Origin: Anisodus tanguticus
Lineage: Eukaryota; Streptophyta; Magnoliopsida; Solanales; Solanaceae
Assembly (NCBI GenBank): GCA_034509755.1
Contig: CM067545.1
Span: forward strand, 46,059,062 to 46,123,061
Length of the DNA: 64,000 bases
Reading direction: 5' to 3'
A program made the translations under genes and the position numbers. The stretch's first letter is position 1. The number at the start of each line of letters is the position of its first letter. The notes under the pieces are model-generated. The model did not search any database and was not told the DNA's origin. It was given only the letters and a program-made list of their open reading frames with translations. Below are positions 42,628-55,346 of the stretch, piece after piece.

Positions 42628-43798
42628 GGAAACAATGTACATTCATCAGCCGTGGGTTTTCGAGATTATTCACGTCCAGATCATGTTTGCATGTTGAAGA
42701 AATCCTTATATGGTTTGAAACAAGCTCCTAGGGCATGGTATAATCGTTTTGCAGGATTCGTTTCCAAGTTGGGGTTCTCTCACAACAAGTCTGATCAGTC
42801 GTTGTTCATTTATCGGAAGAGCGCTGACATGGCCTATATACTTCTGTATGTTGATGATATTATTCTCACAGCATCATCCACTTCACTTCGACAGTCTATC
42901 ATGTCTCTTCTTGCAACAGAATTTGCAATGAAGGGCTTGGGTACGTTGAATTATTTTCTTGGCATCGCAGTCACCCAATATGCAGGTGATCTATTTCTGA
43001 GTCAAAAGAAATATGCCGAAGAAATAATTGAAAAAATAGGGATGTCTTCCTGCAAACCATCACATACTCCAGTTGACACAAAGGAGAAGTTGAGTAACAT
43101 AGCCGGTGCTCCATATAGTGATCCTACACCGTACTGAAGCCTTGCGGTATCTGACTTTTACGAGACCCGATATTTCTTATGCGGTTCAGCAAGTTTGTTT
43201 AAACATGCATGATTCAAAGGATGAGCATATGAGGGCTATAAAAAGGATTCTGCGGTATGTGAAGGGTACTCTCCATTTCGGCCTCCATCTGTATAAGTCC
43301 TCCATCAAGCATCTTTCAGCCTACACAGATGCAGATTGGGGTGGCTTCCCGGACACACGACGTTCCACTTCCGGTTATTGTGTGTTCTTGGGGGACAATA
43401 TTGTTTCATGGTCGTCCAAACGACAATCCACACTGTCTCGGTCTAGTGCTGAGGCAGAATACATAGGTGTAGCCAATGTAGTTGCTGAATCATGTTGGCT
43501 GTGTAATCTACTATTGGAGCTACATTGTCCGATTGACAAGGCAACAATGGTTTATTGTGACAATGTGAGTGCAATATACTTATCTGGCAATCCTGTTCAG
43601 CATCAACGCACAAAACACATTGAAATGGATATCTAATTTGTCCGCGAAAAAATTGTCTGTGGACAAGTCTGAGTTCTCCATGTCCCGTCCCGTTATCAGA
43701 TTGCTGATGTTTTTACCAAAGGGCTTCCGCGCGTACTTTTTGATGATTTTAGGGACAGTCTCGGCATCCGTGAACCTCCCGCTAAGACTGCGGGGGAC
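42628..43798 (+). pseudogene. copia RT and RNase H remnant
   Basis: RT starts at ETMYIHQP (42630) and shows YGLKQAPRAWYNRFAGFVSKLGF and LLYVDDIILTASS (about 42840). A small deletion near 43130 joins PTP to ALRYLTFTRPDISYAVQQVC. RNase H has YTDADWGGFPDTRRSTSGY, WSSKRQSTLSRSSAEAEY (catalytic Glu present), YCDNVSAIYLS and TKHIEMDI, then a stop at 43635. Better preserved than the other copia copies. The tract cgggggac precedes the LTR. Confidence 0.85.
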
Positions 43799-43910
43799 TG
43801 TTAGCACACAATAATTATGGGAGAAATCTCATATTATCATCCTCCACCATAAATCATGTAATTATAATGTATTAATAATATTGTAATTATTAGACAAATC
43901 AATTAGTTAG
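43799..43910 (+). repeat. 3' LTR, left part, split by a solo LTR
   Basis: Starts tgttagcacacaat after the purine tract. Cut at 43910 by the insertion at 43911-44990. taattagcatc at 44996 resembles the 5' LTR continuation aattagctatt. Confidence 0.65.
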
Positions 43911-44990
43911 TGTTGGAAATTTGCCTTTGGTGGGAGTTGCGTCCAACCATCTTTAATGACTTAAACACTAGGGTTCCGCATGTTGGAGATTTTGATTCTT
44001 CACACGTGCATAATCTACTAAGTAAGTAGATGACCGTAGGGCCAATGATCGTCAAATTTCATTGAGAAATGCAAGAGATATTGGTCCACAAAGTGAGGTG
44101 TTTGAAGCATGAAAATGTGGTATAGACCAATCCTCCCTCATCGGTGGGGGAATGAAGATTTGTTTAGTTTATAAGTCTCAAAATTGGCTTGGGGTTTGTG
44201 ACCCCAAGGGGTAACCCATGTGTTTGAAGGAGGGAGGACTTAGATGTGCTTTGGTTCGAGGCTAAGACCACACGCGCGCCACCGTCGCCGGCCCGCTCGT
44301 CCGGTCCGGGCTCGGGTCGTGGGCTTCTTCTGATATTATCTTTTTGGACCCAAATTACTTCATATTTACAGTTTGGTCCCTGAAGTTTCAGATAAGATGA
44401 AATTGGACAGAGAACTTGTGCTTTTACTGTTGGTTTTGGAACGTTAACCTCCATTATTATGCACATCAATTCAGTCATTACTTGGCTGAATAACTCTCAC
44501 TAATGGTCTAATCTGTTGCACATTAATTTAGTCATTCATTTGGCTGAATTACTACCTCTCTAATTGCCATTACTTGGCCAGTAACAACAATTATGTGGGC
44601 AGTTGATAAGTCCCCTCCTTGCACTATATAATGAAGCCTTTGCTCAATTGTTGAGACTACAGAACACACAAACGAAAAATTAGATTCTTCATACTACTTT
44701 CCAGCATCATTTCATTACATTAAGTTCTTCAAAGTAACACTTGAGTTTCTTTTGCTCATTTGTTGAGTTGCTGTTTTATCTTGGGAGACTATTGTCCAGA
44801 ACGTAGAAATGATATATACGGGGCAATCTTGTCTTAAAGACAGAGTGCCATCACTCGACCCATCAAATCAAAGTGCTTGTAATCTCAGTTTCTTGTTCTA
44901 GTTTATTGAAATTTCAGTTTGTTGTAATTTCATTTTGTTGTAATACTTAGCAATTACTTATTTTCGTTTTCTGCACCATTGTAATCAACA
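43911..44990 (+). mobile_element. solo LTR (1080 bp)
   Basis: Starts TGTTGG and ends CAACA, with no internal retroelement sequence. Flanking 5-mers are gttag (43906-43910) and gttaa (44991-44995), a 4-of-5 match expected for a decayed target duplication. A TATA-like cactatataa lies near 44622-44631. The frame at 44164-44478 (minus) has no recognisable domain. It probably arose by recombination between the two LTRs of a full element. Confidence 0.65.
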
Positions 44991-45697
44991 GTTAATAATT
45001 AGCATCTTATATTTTAGGTAACCTAGATTATTACTACATACCATGATTGTATATATATTATATGAATGTAATGAAATACTCAAGGAATTATCTTCTTATA
45101 GTAATGAAACTATGCATAGCATAATAAAAATAACTATGAATAGCATAATAAAAATATTTTATCTCCTTTGTTTCTATAGGAAAAGAGTTTCAGCGTTTTA
45201 TGGTTTGACCCAACTCATAAGTTTGATTTATATTATTTTATTAGAGTATTACATAAACGAAATACATAATTTTGGTTTGACTCAACGTTTAAGTTTTATT
45301 TAATCATTTTTGATAATTTATTATAGCATATGTGCATCATAATCTTCCTCACGATGTGTGCATTTAAATTCCCAAAAGACTTTTTTTCAAATTTTTAACA
45401 ACAAAAAATAAAATTATATAGTGTACAATAGAAACTCTTATAACAATAATATGTACATATATAGCAGGTCGACACCACTTGAAAACAATTAATTCAAAGA
45501 AGCATTCATTTGAAATATGAACTAATTAGGCATTTAGGTACTTTTATTACAACATGATTTTGGGGGTTTCTTACGACCAAAATCATATCTAGAATTGAAA
45601 ACAAAACTATTTTTTTATATAACTTTTTCATACCCTTGTATTATATTAGTTTTCAAATACTTAAAGACACAATTAGTTGAAATGCCATCTATTATTT

Positions 45698-45916
45698 CAT
45701 CTATTTTATTTTATGTGGCATTACTTTATCTTTAATATTCGAATATATTTTTTATTTAAAATAAATCTTTTTTTATTTTTTTTATTTTACCTTTGATAAC
45801 ATGATTTTATAGACATAAATCTAATAACATGCTTAAGATCATAAAGTTTAATTTATTTAATTTTTTTCTTAAATTTATTGCCCAATTAAATAAGTCGACA
45901 TAAAATAAAAGAGATG
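45698..45916. repeat. MITE with 21-bp imperfect terminal inverted repeats
   Basis: The left end is catctattttattttatgtg; the reverse complement of the right end is catctcttttattttatgtc. The interior is very AT-rich, 219 bp in all. Stowaway-like, but the TA target duplication is not clear. Confidence 0.5.
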
Positions 45917-46423
45917 CAACATAATTTACATGGAAAATTAATCTTAATTGGAATTTGCTTTTCCAATCTCAATGTTAAATCTGGCCAAAGTTCCAATCCA
46001 AAAATTGATATATTTGCCCTTCAGAACAAATTGACCATTTTCTCCACTTGGATGAAATCCATTATTAATTCTTAGCTCGTTTTGGTAAATTTTAAAAAAT
46101 ATATAGCCCAACATAAAATATTACGTCACATAATCAATATATAATATTATACCTTGAGAAAAATATTATACATAATGTATCAATTTTATAAAAAAGTCTA
46201 TAATGACGTGTAAAAGGTATTTATATACAAATATGAACTAAATCGGGTAATAAACTTAAAAGATGGCCTTCGTGATGTAAATATTTTTGGGACAAGGACA
46301 TAAATGACCATCCAAGTGAAACTATTGACACAGGATGATCCAAGAAGCTTAAAGATATTTTTAGCCTTTTCAAAATTATTCCATTTTGTAACCTTTTTTC
46401 AACTAATCCAGCATATATATAGA

Positions 46424-46600
46424 AACTGTATCATTGTTGTATAGATGTATCACTATTATATATGTATATAAACTGTGTCATTGTTGTATAGATATATCAC
46501 TATTATATATGTATAAAAAATGCATCATACGTATTGAAAATGTATCATTATTGTATAGAGTATGTATAACTACAATATATGTATAAAAAATGTATTATTT
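46424..46600 (+). repeat. 47-bp minisatellite, two good copies plus decayed ones
   Basis: Units start at 46424 and 46471 (aactgt[a/g]tcattgttgta followed by taga[t]...tatcactattatatatgta). Further gtatcatta...tgtata segments to about 46600 are diverged copies. Confidence 0.7.
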
Positions 46601-47499
46601 TTATATAATAAATGTATAATCAACATATCACATTAACTATATATATACTATACAATTATTATACATATATTATACATATTTTGATAGAACACAGTCCAAA
46701 AATGAGATGGATCTCAAGAGACACAAAAACAGAACATCTTTCTTCATTCTCGGATCATTTGGTGTTTTAATATGCCAGGAATTATAGCGAATGAAGTATG
46801 CAAAGGAGTGTGTGTGTTTGTCCACTGATTTGTTGGAGAATCTTGAAAAAGTAAAGTTTGATTAAATTTATCTTTACGTTGAATCCAAATACTATTTCGA
46901 ATCATTTACTTAAATTTGAGTGTCTTTTTTTTAAGGTAGTGACCACATAATATCTTTTTCAATATTTTTTCAAGCAGACATAAAACATAATTTTCCCTTT
47001 TTTTCCTTAAATAATGGAATAAAAAGATTATGACGTTTAAAATCATGAACTCTAAGCCCGCCGCCATAATCCCTGAAAACCCCATATAGCTGAAGTAATA
47101 GTGTTGAAAATTCGTTATGAATTGGAACAAAATAGCTGACAATATTATAAGGTCATTCTTGTCATTTCATGCACACCATGCTGACGTGGGGCCATGCAGA
47201 AAGACGCTGCTTACGTGTCACCGTTTAACCTTCCACCTGACATTTTTAACTTCGATGACGTGGAAGACTCTGACTCGACACATCATGCATATATGCAGAG
47301 TTGGTTATTTGTGTAAAATTATATGGGGTCCACACTTGCTCAGTTGAAAAACTTGAAGGGCTGTATTGGTCTGTTTAATACTTTAATTTACTACTCTTGG
47401 ATACTATATGTACCATCTGAGTTCGGACTCTATTTGGGGTTTAATGACAATCAACATTTTTTACTTTTTTCTACTAAATTTTGCAAAGGTGAAAAATCT

Positions 47500-48592
47500 A
47501 GGGTTAGTCAGTAGGCCGGATCGGCTCTATTCCAGCCCGCCCCACTTATCGCCCTGATCCACCCCAATCCCCCTAAAAAAATGGTAGTGGGGTTCGAACT
47601 TGGGACAGGATTAGGGCTGGCCCGACCCGCCTCCCTTTGCACAAATAACTGTAATGGCCAAATTTAGATTTTGACCGTGTGCAACGTCTATAACGGTCAT
47701 TTTGCCCCCCACTCCATAAACCCTCTTACCCCCTTAATATTTATTTTTAACCCCTAAGTTGGTTATTTTTATATTTTAACCCTGTTTCTCAACTATAAAT
47801 ACCTCATTTTCCTCTTCATTTTTCTCACAAATCTTCTTACCACCTCTCTAATCTCTATATCTATCTCTCTACAAGTCTACATTGCCTACTAAATATTTTA
47901 TTTTATTTTCTTATTTATGTCAAAGTTCAAAAATTGGGAGTGAAATTGGCAACTAGCTTGAGGATCATCCATCGAGCAAAGTTTCAATTTTCAACCTCGA
48001 TTACACGTCGACGTTACGTCGGCGTTTGGTACTTCGTTCCTTCTTTAAATTATTATTGTTACTTAATTTTAATTATCGTACTTAATTTTATTATCTTTAA
48101 TTATTTATTTGCATAATTATAATGAAACTAATTAGACGTTTTATTTCTGATAGAGGTACTAGGGGTAACAAGGGTAAGGGTGCATCTTCTAGTAATCCTA
48201 ATTACGATGATTTCACTCATGTAGATGAAACTGGTTTTTTTGATGTTAGTATTAATATACCATTAGATCATGAGGTATATTCTGCATCTGAACCAGACTT
48301 TAATTTAGAAAATGAATTAGAAAATAATTTAGATAACACACACACTAGTGCACCTTCACCTCAGGCTCAGACTGAGTCTCAGCCTGAAACTCAAACTGGA
48401 ATGCCTCATATTTCTCCTAGTATGAGTCGAAGCCCAAGTCAACGAAACTTAAAATCACCTTATAGAAAGGATGACCTAAAACTTTTTGAAAACATTCTTG
48501 ACAAAGTACAATTTGCTATAAACTTTATTTTTAAAGGTAATAAAATACAAAAACGCAAAGAGTATAAAAAAAGTTGTCATGATTGTTGATTA
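47500..48592 (+). mobile_element. probable 5' part of a hAT transposon
   Basis: It begins tagggttagtcagtaggccg followed by a GC-rich subterminal zone (47515-47640), the style of a hAT end. Then come a leader with short pyrimidine-rich blocks and an open frame at 48122. No right end or target duplication was found. Confidence 0.4.
48122..48589 (+). pseudogene. possible N-terminal part of a hAT transposase (155 aa)
   Basis: Starts MKLIRRFISDRG after an A-rich context. It continues with a low-complexity acidic/Ser/Gln/Pro-rich stretch (residues 20-115), then SPYRKDDLKLFENILDKV. No BED zinc finger or catalytic DDE blocks follow; the frame ends at a stop. The assignment rests on the hAT-like end 620 bp upstream and on resemblance to the leader of plant hAT transposases, so it is uncertain. 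An unrelated low-complexity frame is the alternative. Confidence 0.35.
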
Positions 48593-49409
48593 TCTTATAG
48601 AAAAATACGAGAAGAAGTAGCGACTATGTGAAATTCTCTGTATAAACAACTACTTGTTGCTCACGAGTACAGAAAACCTATAACTTGATTATTTAACGCC
48701 CATAATCAAACTTCAATTTTCACTTATTACCAAATATATACCTTTCGCGAATCTACAGTATCGAAATTTTAGCCTTCAATTTTCACTGTTTAGTACCGTG
48801 CTCAGCTCATCATGATGTGGGTTATTTCCCCTAGGAATTTACACTACTATTCTCCGTAGAATTCTTCAAATCTCACTCCATTTTTCAAAAATGGCTTCAC
48901 CTTTCATATTTTCCCAAAATTTACACTAACTAGAAGAGGAAGAGTCCAATAGCAATAGCATCTCAGTTCAAAATCTCACTTCACTTTTGAATTGGAAGAA
49001 TTCATCAAAGGTTAATTATACTCTGATCTTGCTTTTCCTCATAAAGATCAAATTTCATTAGTTTTGTTTACTTTTTCAACTGGGTTCTCATTATTTTTCG
49101 AATTTTCCAAATGGGTTCTCATTCTTTTTCGATTTATGCAACTGGGGTCTAATTTTTTGTTATCAGAAATTTTGACTGAGAATCAGAGGTAGTGGTCACG
49201 GTGGCATAGGCGGTTGAAGTGTGGCTGGTGACTTTGGAGTTGGAAGGAGGCGGAGAAGATTTCTGGCAGGTGGATTTGATTACTTCTAGAATGAATTTTC
49301 TGGCGTCGATCTAAAATTTTATTTCTCTAGAGAATATGTTATTTATACATAGTAGTTATACAATATATATGCATTGTTATACAAAGTATATAAATTATGA
49401 ATACATTAT
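48593..49409. other. intergenic DNA, no gene seen
   Basis: No recognisable gene. The last 100 bp are tatac/atat-rich and form the insertion site of the large gypsy element; the same sequence style resumes at 61892. Confidence 0.5.
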
Positions 49410-49414
49410 ATATA

Positions 49415-50078
49415 TGTTAACACTCAAAAGTGTTCAGCTGAATCAAGTAACAGCTGAAGGTGGAAAAAGATTCTAAGTCGGTAACTGAGCAGAATCATAG
49501 TCGAATCCGTTAGTCCTTACCCTCGGCTAGAAAAACATCATCAGCTATTACAGTAGTCTGACCGAGTCATAATTCTGAGAAACGGCTGAGACACACACAT
49601 ACTCGGACGCCTCGAAGACCAAGTCAAAGTACATTCTAGAAAATGTAGCAACCAACAACAGCCAGAAGGGAGTGTCGTCGATCGTGCTAGAGGTCCAGGC
49701 GAAAAAATCGGCACCACCTCCTCATAGTTGACTAGTGGATTTAGTGGGTAGTTCGGTGGCTAACATAAGGGGTCACGTTTATTTTTCTTGTACTATAAAT
49801 ATATGAATCATTTGTACAGACAACACAACACAATCAATCAAAATTTTGATTTTTTCATATCTTCATTCTATCTTTATCGCTTTTATTGCACTCTAGCTGT
49901 ATTTATGTTTCTTACCACTTAGTTTACTCAATCACCATCCTAATGCTTTCGGGAGTAGTTTGGGAACCCATTGCTGGAAGTTAGAGTTCCGCTTTCGGCC
50001 CAAATCGCTTAGTTAAGGAATGAATTTGTCATTCGATTTCGTCAGCCGATAAAACGACAAACATTTTGGAGGGAAACA
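49415..50078 (+). repeat. 5' LTR of gypsy element
   Basis: 664 bp, TG...CA, same length as the 3' LTR. TATA-like tataaat at 49794-49800. Confidence 0.95.
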
Positions 50079-50100
50079 AATTTGGCACGCCCAATGAGAC
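50079..50100 (+). other. primer-binding site region
   Basis: aatttggcacgcccaatgag directly follows the LTR. The same sequence (cagtgg variant) follows the LTR of the inverted copy at 31077-31055. The tRNA matched was not determined. Confidence 0.65.
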
Positions 50101-50155
50101 CATAGGTGATCTCATAGCAAAGTTTGATTCTCCAAGTCAGGATCACACTTGGCGT

Positions 50156-52801
50156 ATGCGCCTAAGGTCTGGTAATAAAATGAACCAAGAGTCCACTCCA
50201 CATCCTAAAAAGAATCCTCCCAGAAGGAACAACGAGCCATCATCTTCTTCGGGTATGCCTACATCGGTTGATACCCCTCCACTTCCACCGAAAACCCAAG
50301 TTGTGGGTGAACTTAGTCAACCTGAAGGTCCAACTGTTATGACCACATCTTTCATTAGACAACAGATTGACTTAGGCATCCATGACATTATGTACCATGT
50401 TTCCAAAAAATTGGCTGACATTGTCAAGCCAATGGTGCATAATGAGGTTCAGTAGGCGAACGAATTGGAAGCCAATCGACTGCATCCAGGAGAAGGTTCG
50501 GCTAGTTCTACCATCCTTCTGACGAGTGGTGTTTTGCGGCATGCAACTGTGACTCCAGGTGTTGTTCCTCAGCCGAATGTATATCAGTCAGTACCTACAC
50601 AGGTACAACCGATAGCACACCTAGGAGCACAAGCCCAGTCACTTGGTAACCAATCTACTATATGGTTGCCACCAAACGCTGGGGGGCAAACTGTGTCACT
50701 GGACCAAGCGAATCTGCAGTATGGACAGATCAACATGGCTAGGAGACCAGTTCAGGCATCCGGACACCTTGGTTTGCCGCCCGTTGTGCCGTACGCTTAT
50801 GCAAACGACCCTACGGTACATGCTACCAATGTTGGCCAGCCGATGGCCCCTGGCTATGACCCTGCTAGGCTATTTGGTGACGCTATCCATTCCAGGAGTC
50901 ACAGCCGGTACCCAATCCATACCATCCAGGAAGCGCAAACTTTCTAAGAACGGCCGATGTCCGAGGAGAGCAGAAATGAAACACTGTTCCACCTTACCCT
51001 CAAGTTTTGTCGGCTGTTCCAGGAGCTCAGGTTACAGGCTTTAGTGGCTATGCCCAACAGCAGCAATGGGGATATACCCCACCTATTTGTAATGGCCACC
51101 AGAATACCTACAACTTTCAAAACCCTGTTCCACAAGAGGCCGAATGGAGGCCTCCAGTTCATAACGCCTACCAACCGGTTCCAGTTGAGAATCGGCAGGG
51201 GATGTCAAAGTTAATAAACCCTGAAACCATTGCGAATACCATGAGGATGTACATTTGTATCCAACTAAAATCCTTGGACATGCATGTTTACAGGAAGCCC
51301 TACCCCGATTGGATAGATCGGGTAGCACTATTGCCAAGAGGCTTCAAAACGCCTGATATCGCCACCTTCTCGGGTGATGATGACAAATCTACCATTGAGC
51401 ACATTAGCAGATTTATCGCCCAATGTAGTGAAGTTGGTAAGAACGAGTATCACAAGCTGCAGTTATTCCTCGTTTCTCTAACCGGAATGATATTTGCCCG
51501 GTATTCATCCTTGGCCCTCTTCTCCATGCTGAATTGAGCTGACATGGAGCGTTGTTTCCATGATAGATTTTATTGGCCCCAACCTCAAGTCACTGTAACT
51601 GACTTGCCGAATCTCAAGCAACAGGTCTCCCTGAATCAGAATGTGCCCACATGATAATTAACAACATGCATCCTCAGCTAAATGAGAAACTAGTGGGACA
51701 ATCCTGCTCTGACTTAAGCTAGTTAACCGAGAAGGATAGCCAAATAGAGCAGTATATCCAGGAGAAGGAGAAAAGAAAAGCTAACCGAAACTGAGGTTCC
51801 CATTTTGTATCCATTATTGAGGCAGATGAGTCTGACTCAGAGTTAGCCGATTACACGACGGACGCAATGGTAGCCGAGATCGTCAGGGGTAAGGTTTACT
51901 CTTGCCCAGCCTGAAATATACGAAGGGCAAGGAGACGAGTTCGACTGAAGACAGGGCTAGTTACTCGTTTGACATTACAAAGGCAGATCAGATCTTTGAT
52001 TATCTACTTAAAGATAAACAGATTCGGCTGCTTGATGGCCATAGGATTCCGTCTGCCGAAGAACTCAAGGATAATAAGTACTATAAGTGACACAATTCAT
52101 ATAGCCACGCTACTTCTAATTGTGTGATCTTCAGGAAGGCAATTAAAAAGGGCATCAAGGAGGGCAGGTTCAAGCTAGCTGATAAAAGCATAGCTGAAAT
52201 GTCTGTTGATACTGACCCCTTCCCCGCAGTACTGATATCTATGGTATCCTTTGCCCAGCCAGATCAACTAAATGACGTCAAGGGGAAACAGCTGATGAAA
52301 ACCATATGGGTCCTAAAGAAGCCCACTGGTAAGGAGGGGGTCACCAGGACCTCTGTGTTTGATTGGCTAGGCAGCTCGCGTGATATCTATGAGAACATGG
52401 ACAGGCAGCCCGCTAAAAGTAGTTTTCATGGCCGCCCTTATAAACCAGAGCACATGGCTCGGGAACCTCACAAACAGTACCCGATATTCAAAAGGGATCC
52501 AGCAGACCTCAAGAGCAGGCTCGGGAGGCAAACACGGCTACCAGTCGATGAGAAGCCGAGCATGCCCCAGATGGGATATGAACCACTACACATGACTAAA
52601 CGGAGGGTGGCTGAGTTCAACGTAAAGGAGGACGTTTCTTCCTTGCGTATCACAATGAGGGATGAAGGTCAGCTGAGATCCCGGAGGATGATTAAGCCAA
52701 CCGCCAATATAGAGGAAGGAAAGTGGTTCGTCAATCAGGTTTCTGGAAAGAAAGAGGCACCGCAGGGCGTCATGTCCAGGACACAGAAAAGAAGGATGTA
52801 G
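50156..52801 (+). pseudogene. gypsy gag, interrupted
   Basis: Starts MRLRSGNKMNQESTPHPK. An N-terminal Pro-rich segment (to 50455) and a Gln/Pro-rich segment (50465-50947) come first. The core is at 51007-51537 (LINPETIANTMRMYI, YRKPYPDWIDRVALLPRGFKTPDI, FSGDDDKSTIEHISRFI). The C-terminal part is at 51902-52801 with FRKAIKKGIKEGRFK. Gag would form the particle and bind RNA. Stops at 50455, 51535 and 52088 and frame changes break it. Confidence 0.82.
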
Positions 52802-52813
52802 CATGCCAAAGCC

Positions 52814-53851
52814 TTGCGCAAGATGAAGCTAACGTTGCACATGATGTCCAGCGCTGAGGCAGCCGATAAGCAGGAAATTCCTGAGTGTGCCATAGCTGAG
52901 GCTATCGAGCGGGCATTCGGCTCAACCTCTACAGAGACAGTGCTACATGAAGGCAAAGTTTTGGACCAACTAGAATTGAATATACATCCTGATGACAACC
53001 CGATAGAGGAACCTCGACGGGAGACTAATATTCTAAAGGAATCCCTAGCCGAGACGGTTCCACAGGTCGCACAAAGGATCCAAGCATTAGAGCCCCAGTC
53101 GATTCCTATATGCCTCCAGGAGATGGAAGATATTAACTTCTCGTTAGCCGAATTGGACGAGGTAGGAGACTCCATCTTTGATTTATTTAAGCAAGATTAA
53201 GTCGATGAGATTTGGGCAGCCATTGAAATGGTCAGCCTGATTCCATGCGAGTTCTGGTTCGACATCTAAGCTAGATAACCTAGAAGGGGATACGTGTGTG
53301 GAAGACACTGAATGGGCGCATTAGCTGATACCACGGCTAGGGACGCTTTGAGCATTGTATTTGGTGCACATACGGAAGAGATGGTTAAACACCTCAAACC
53401 CTTCTATGTTAAGGCTTACATTAACGACAAAGTTTTTAGCCGAGTGTTCGTCGATAATGGGGCTGTGCTGAATGTGATGCCGCTACTTACTTTGAAAATC
53501 CTCAACAAAACCAGGGAGGATCTCATCCCAACTAACATGAAAATAGCTAGCTTTATGGGAGAAGCCTCTGAAGCTTTGGGGATCTTAGTAGCAGAAATCA
53601 CCGTAGGACCTAAGACGGTCCGATCTGCCTTCTTTGTGATAGACGGTAAGTCGTCCTACGCCATCCTGTTAGGCAGAGACTGGATTCACACCAGTCGATG
53701 CCTTCCTTCTACCATGCATCAAAAGCTTATTTTCTGGGATGGAGACATGATAGAAATCATCCCAGTCGATGATAACCCATTTCAAGCAGGGGTGAAAAAT
53801 TTGGAGGCTGTCTTATATTCACCCTATGTGGCTCCCATAGCTGTTGCGTAG
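52814..53851 (+). pseudogene. gypsy gag-protease linker and aspartic protease
   Basis: An acidic linker (52814-53200) precedes the protease (53312-53851). The protease has VFVDNGAVLNVMPLLTL (active-site loop), MASFMGEA-type block KIASFMGEASEALG and SAFFVIDGKSSYAILLGRDWIH. It is 179 residues open, near the full domain. Both family copies read DNG at the active site. Confidence 0.8.
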
Positions 53852-53948
53852 CAGTACGAAGAAGGATCTTGGGAATACTGCAATCTTACTTCACAAGCTT
53901 TTGAAATAAAACAATTAGCTGAACCACGACTTACCTTGGAAGAGTTAA

Positions 53949-55346
53949 ATGATTGAGGAGACCCAAATCATACATGATCTGTGGCATCGACTGACTGCTT
54001 TAAATTCTGAAGCAAGGATAGCCGAGGCATCACAGGTAGAGGACTACAACAGAGAACCAACACTGGCGACCAATGAAATTGAGTTGCCAATGGAACTTGA
54101 ATCACCCATAAGAAGGGCTATGCCTAGTTTCGAGTCACAGGATCCCTTGGAAGATATCAACTTGGGTCCCGAGGAAGTCCCTCGGCTAACACATATTAGT
54201 GGTTTGATGAAGGAGGAGGATAAACAAAGCATAATGGCTCTTCTACTACAATATAAGGACTGCTTCGCGTGGGATTATCATGAGATGCCTGGGCTGGCAC
54301 GTACTTAGTATAACACAGATTTCCAATTAAGGAGGGTTTCACACCTCATAACATAATTGCCTAGAAGATATCACCCTTAGTTGATACCTCAAATTAAAGT
54401 CGAGATTGAACGACTGATGAAGGCCGGGTTCATCAGAACGGCTAGGTATGTGGAATGGTTGGCAAATATTGTGCCAGTCAAGAAGAAGAATGGCAAGGTT
54501 CAGGTATGTATTGATTACAGGAACCTAAATCTAGCCACTCCCAAAGATGAATACGTCATGCCTATAGCCAATATGCTAGTCGATTCGGCGGCCGCTAACG
54601 GGGTGCTGACATTCATGGATGGATATTCTGACTATAATATGAAAGCAGTAGCCGAGGATGATATTCACAAGATCGCCTTTAGTTGTCCAGGAGCCTTGGG
54701 CATTTATGAGTGGGTAGTTATGACGTTCGGTCTGAAGAATGCCGGTGATACTTATCAAAGGGCAATGAACACCATCTTCCATGATCTGATCGGCAAGACT
54801 GTGGAGGTCTACATTGATGATGTGGTGGTGAGGTCTAAGGACTTCAAAGATCATTTAGCCGATCTGGAACAAGCACTAAAAAGAATGAAGATTCATAATC
54901 TTAAAATGAATCTAGCCAAGCGCATGTTTGGAGTATCGACTGACAACTTCCCTGGCTTCTTGGTACATAAGAAATGTATTGAGGTAGATCAGAACAAAGC
55001 TCGGGTAGTAATGGAGTCGGCACCACCCAGAACAAAGAAGGAGTTACAAAGCCTGCTAGGGAAGATCAACTTCCTAAGGCGCTTCATATCTAATTCAGCT
55101 GGCAAAATGAAGGCTTTCTCACCTTTGTTTAGGCTTAAAGGGTCAGAAGAGCTAGTATGAGGTCCGGAACAACAAGAAGCATTTGACCAAATTAAAAAGG
55201 CCCTAGAAACTCCTCCCGTGCTGGTACCTCCCATGCCAGGGAAGCTGCTAAAATTATACATCTCGACTGCAGATATGTCTATCGGCTGCCTATTAGCACA
55301 GGATGTCGATGATGGAACCGGAATGGCAGTTTACTATCTTAGCTGA
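53949..55346 (+). pseudogene. gypsy reverse transcriptase
   Basis: A linker (53949-54308, with CFAWDYHEMPGL, the usual lead-in to Tat RT) is followed by RT at 54381-55160. Seen: LMKAGFIRTARYVEWLANIVPVKKKNGK, VCIDYRNLNLATPKDEY, FGLKNAGDTYQRAMN and VYIDDVVVRS (active-site YIDD at 54810-54821), then LGKINFLRRFI. The first catalytic Asp block (usually MDGYSGYNQ) reads MDGYSDYNM. Stops at 54306, 55158 and 55344 break the frame. Confidence 0.88.

Larger units (their letters stand above)
42511..43910 (+). mobile_element. internally deleted copia element (LTR-RT-RNase H-LTR)
   Basis: Two matching LTR starts (tgttagcaca) stand at 42511 and 43799. The left LTR passes directly into RT sequence near 42627, so gag, protease and integrase are missing. 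The 3' LTR is interrupted at 43911 by a solo LTR of another family, and its remainder probably resumes at about 44996. About 1.4 kb excluding the insertion. Confidence 0.8.
44996..47495. other. AT-rich intergenic DNA, no gene seen
   Basis: Apart from the MITE at 45698 and the minisatellite at 46424, no feature recognised. The frames at 45043-45303, 46906-47142 and 47117-47347 look like chance frames. Confidence 0.5.

Noticed and set aside
42506..45070. Target duplication gtaat for the mini copia element
   Set aside because: gtaat recurs at 45068, but it is not preceded by an LTR-like CA end and the string is common in this AT-rich DNA.
46424..46600. CRISPR-like array
   Set aside because: The 47-bp units are directly adjacent with no unique spacers; it is a plant minisatellite.
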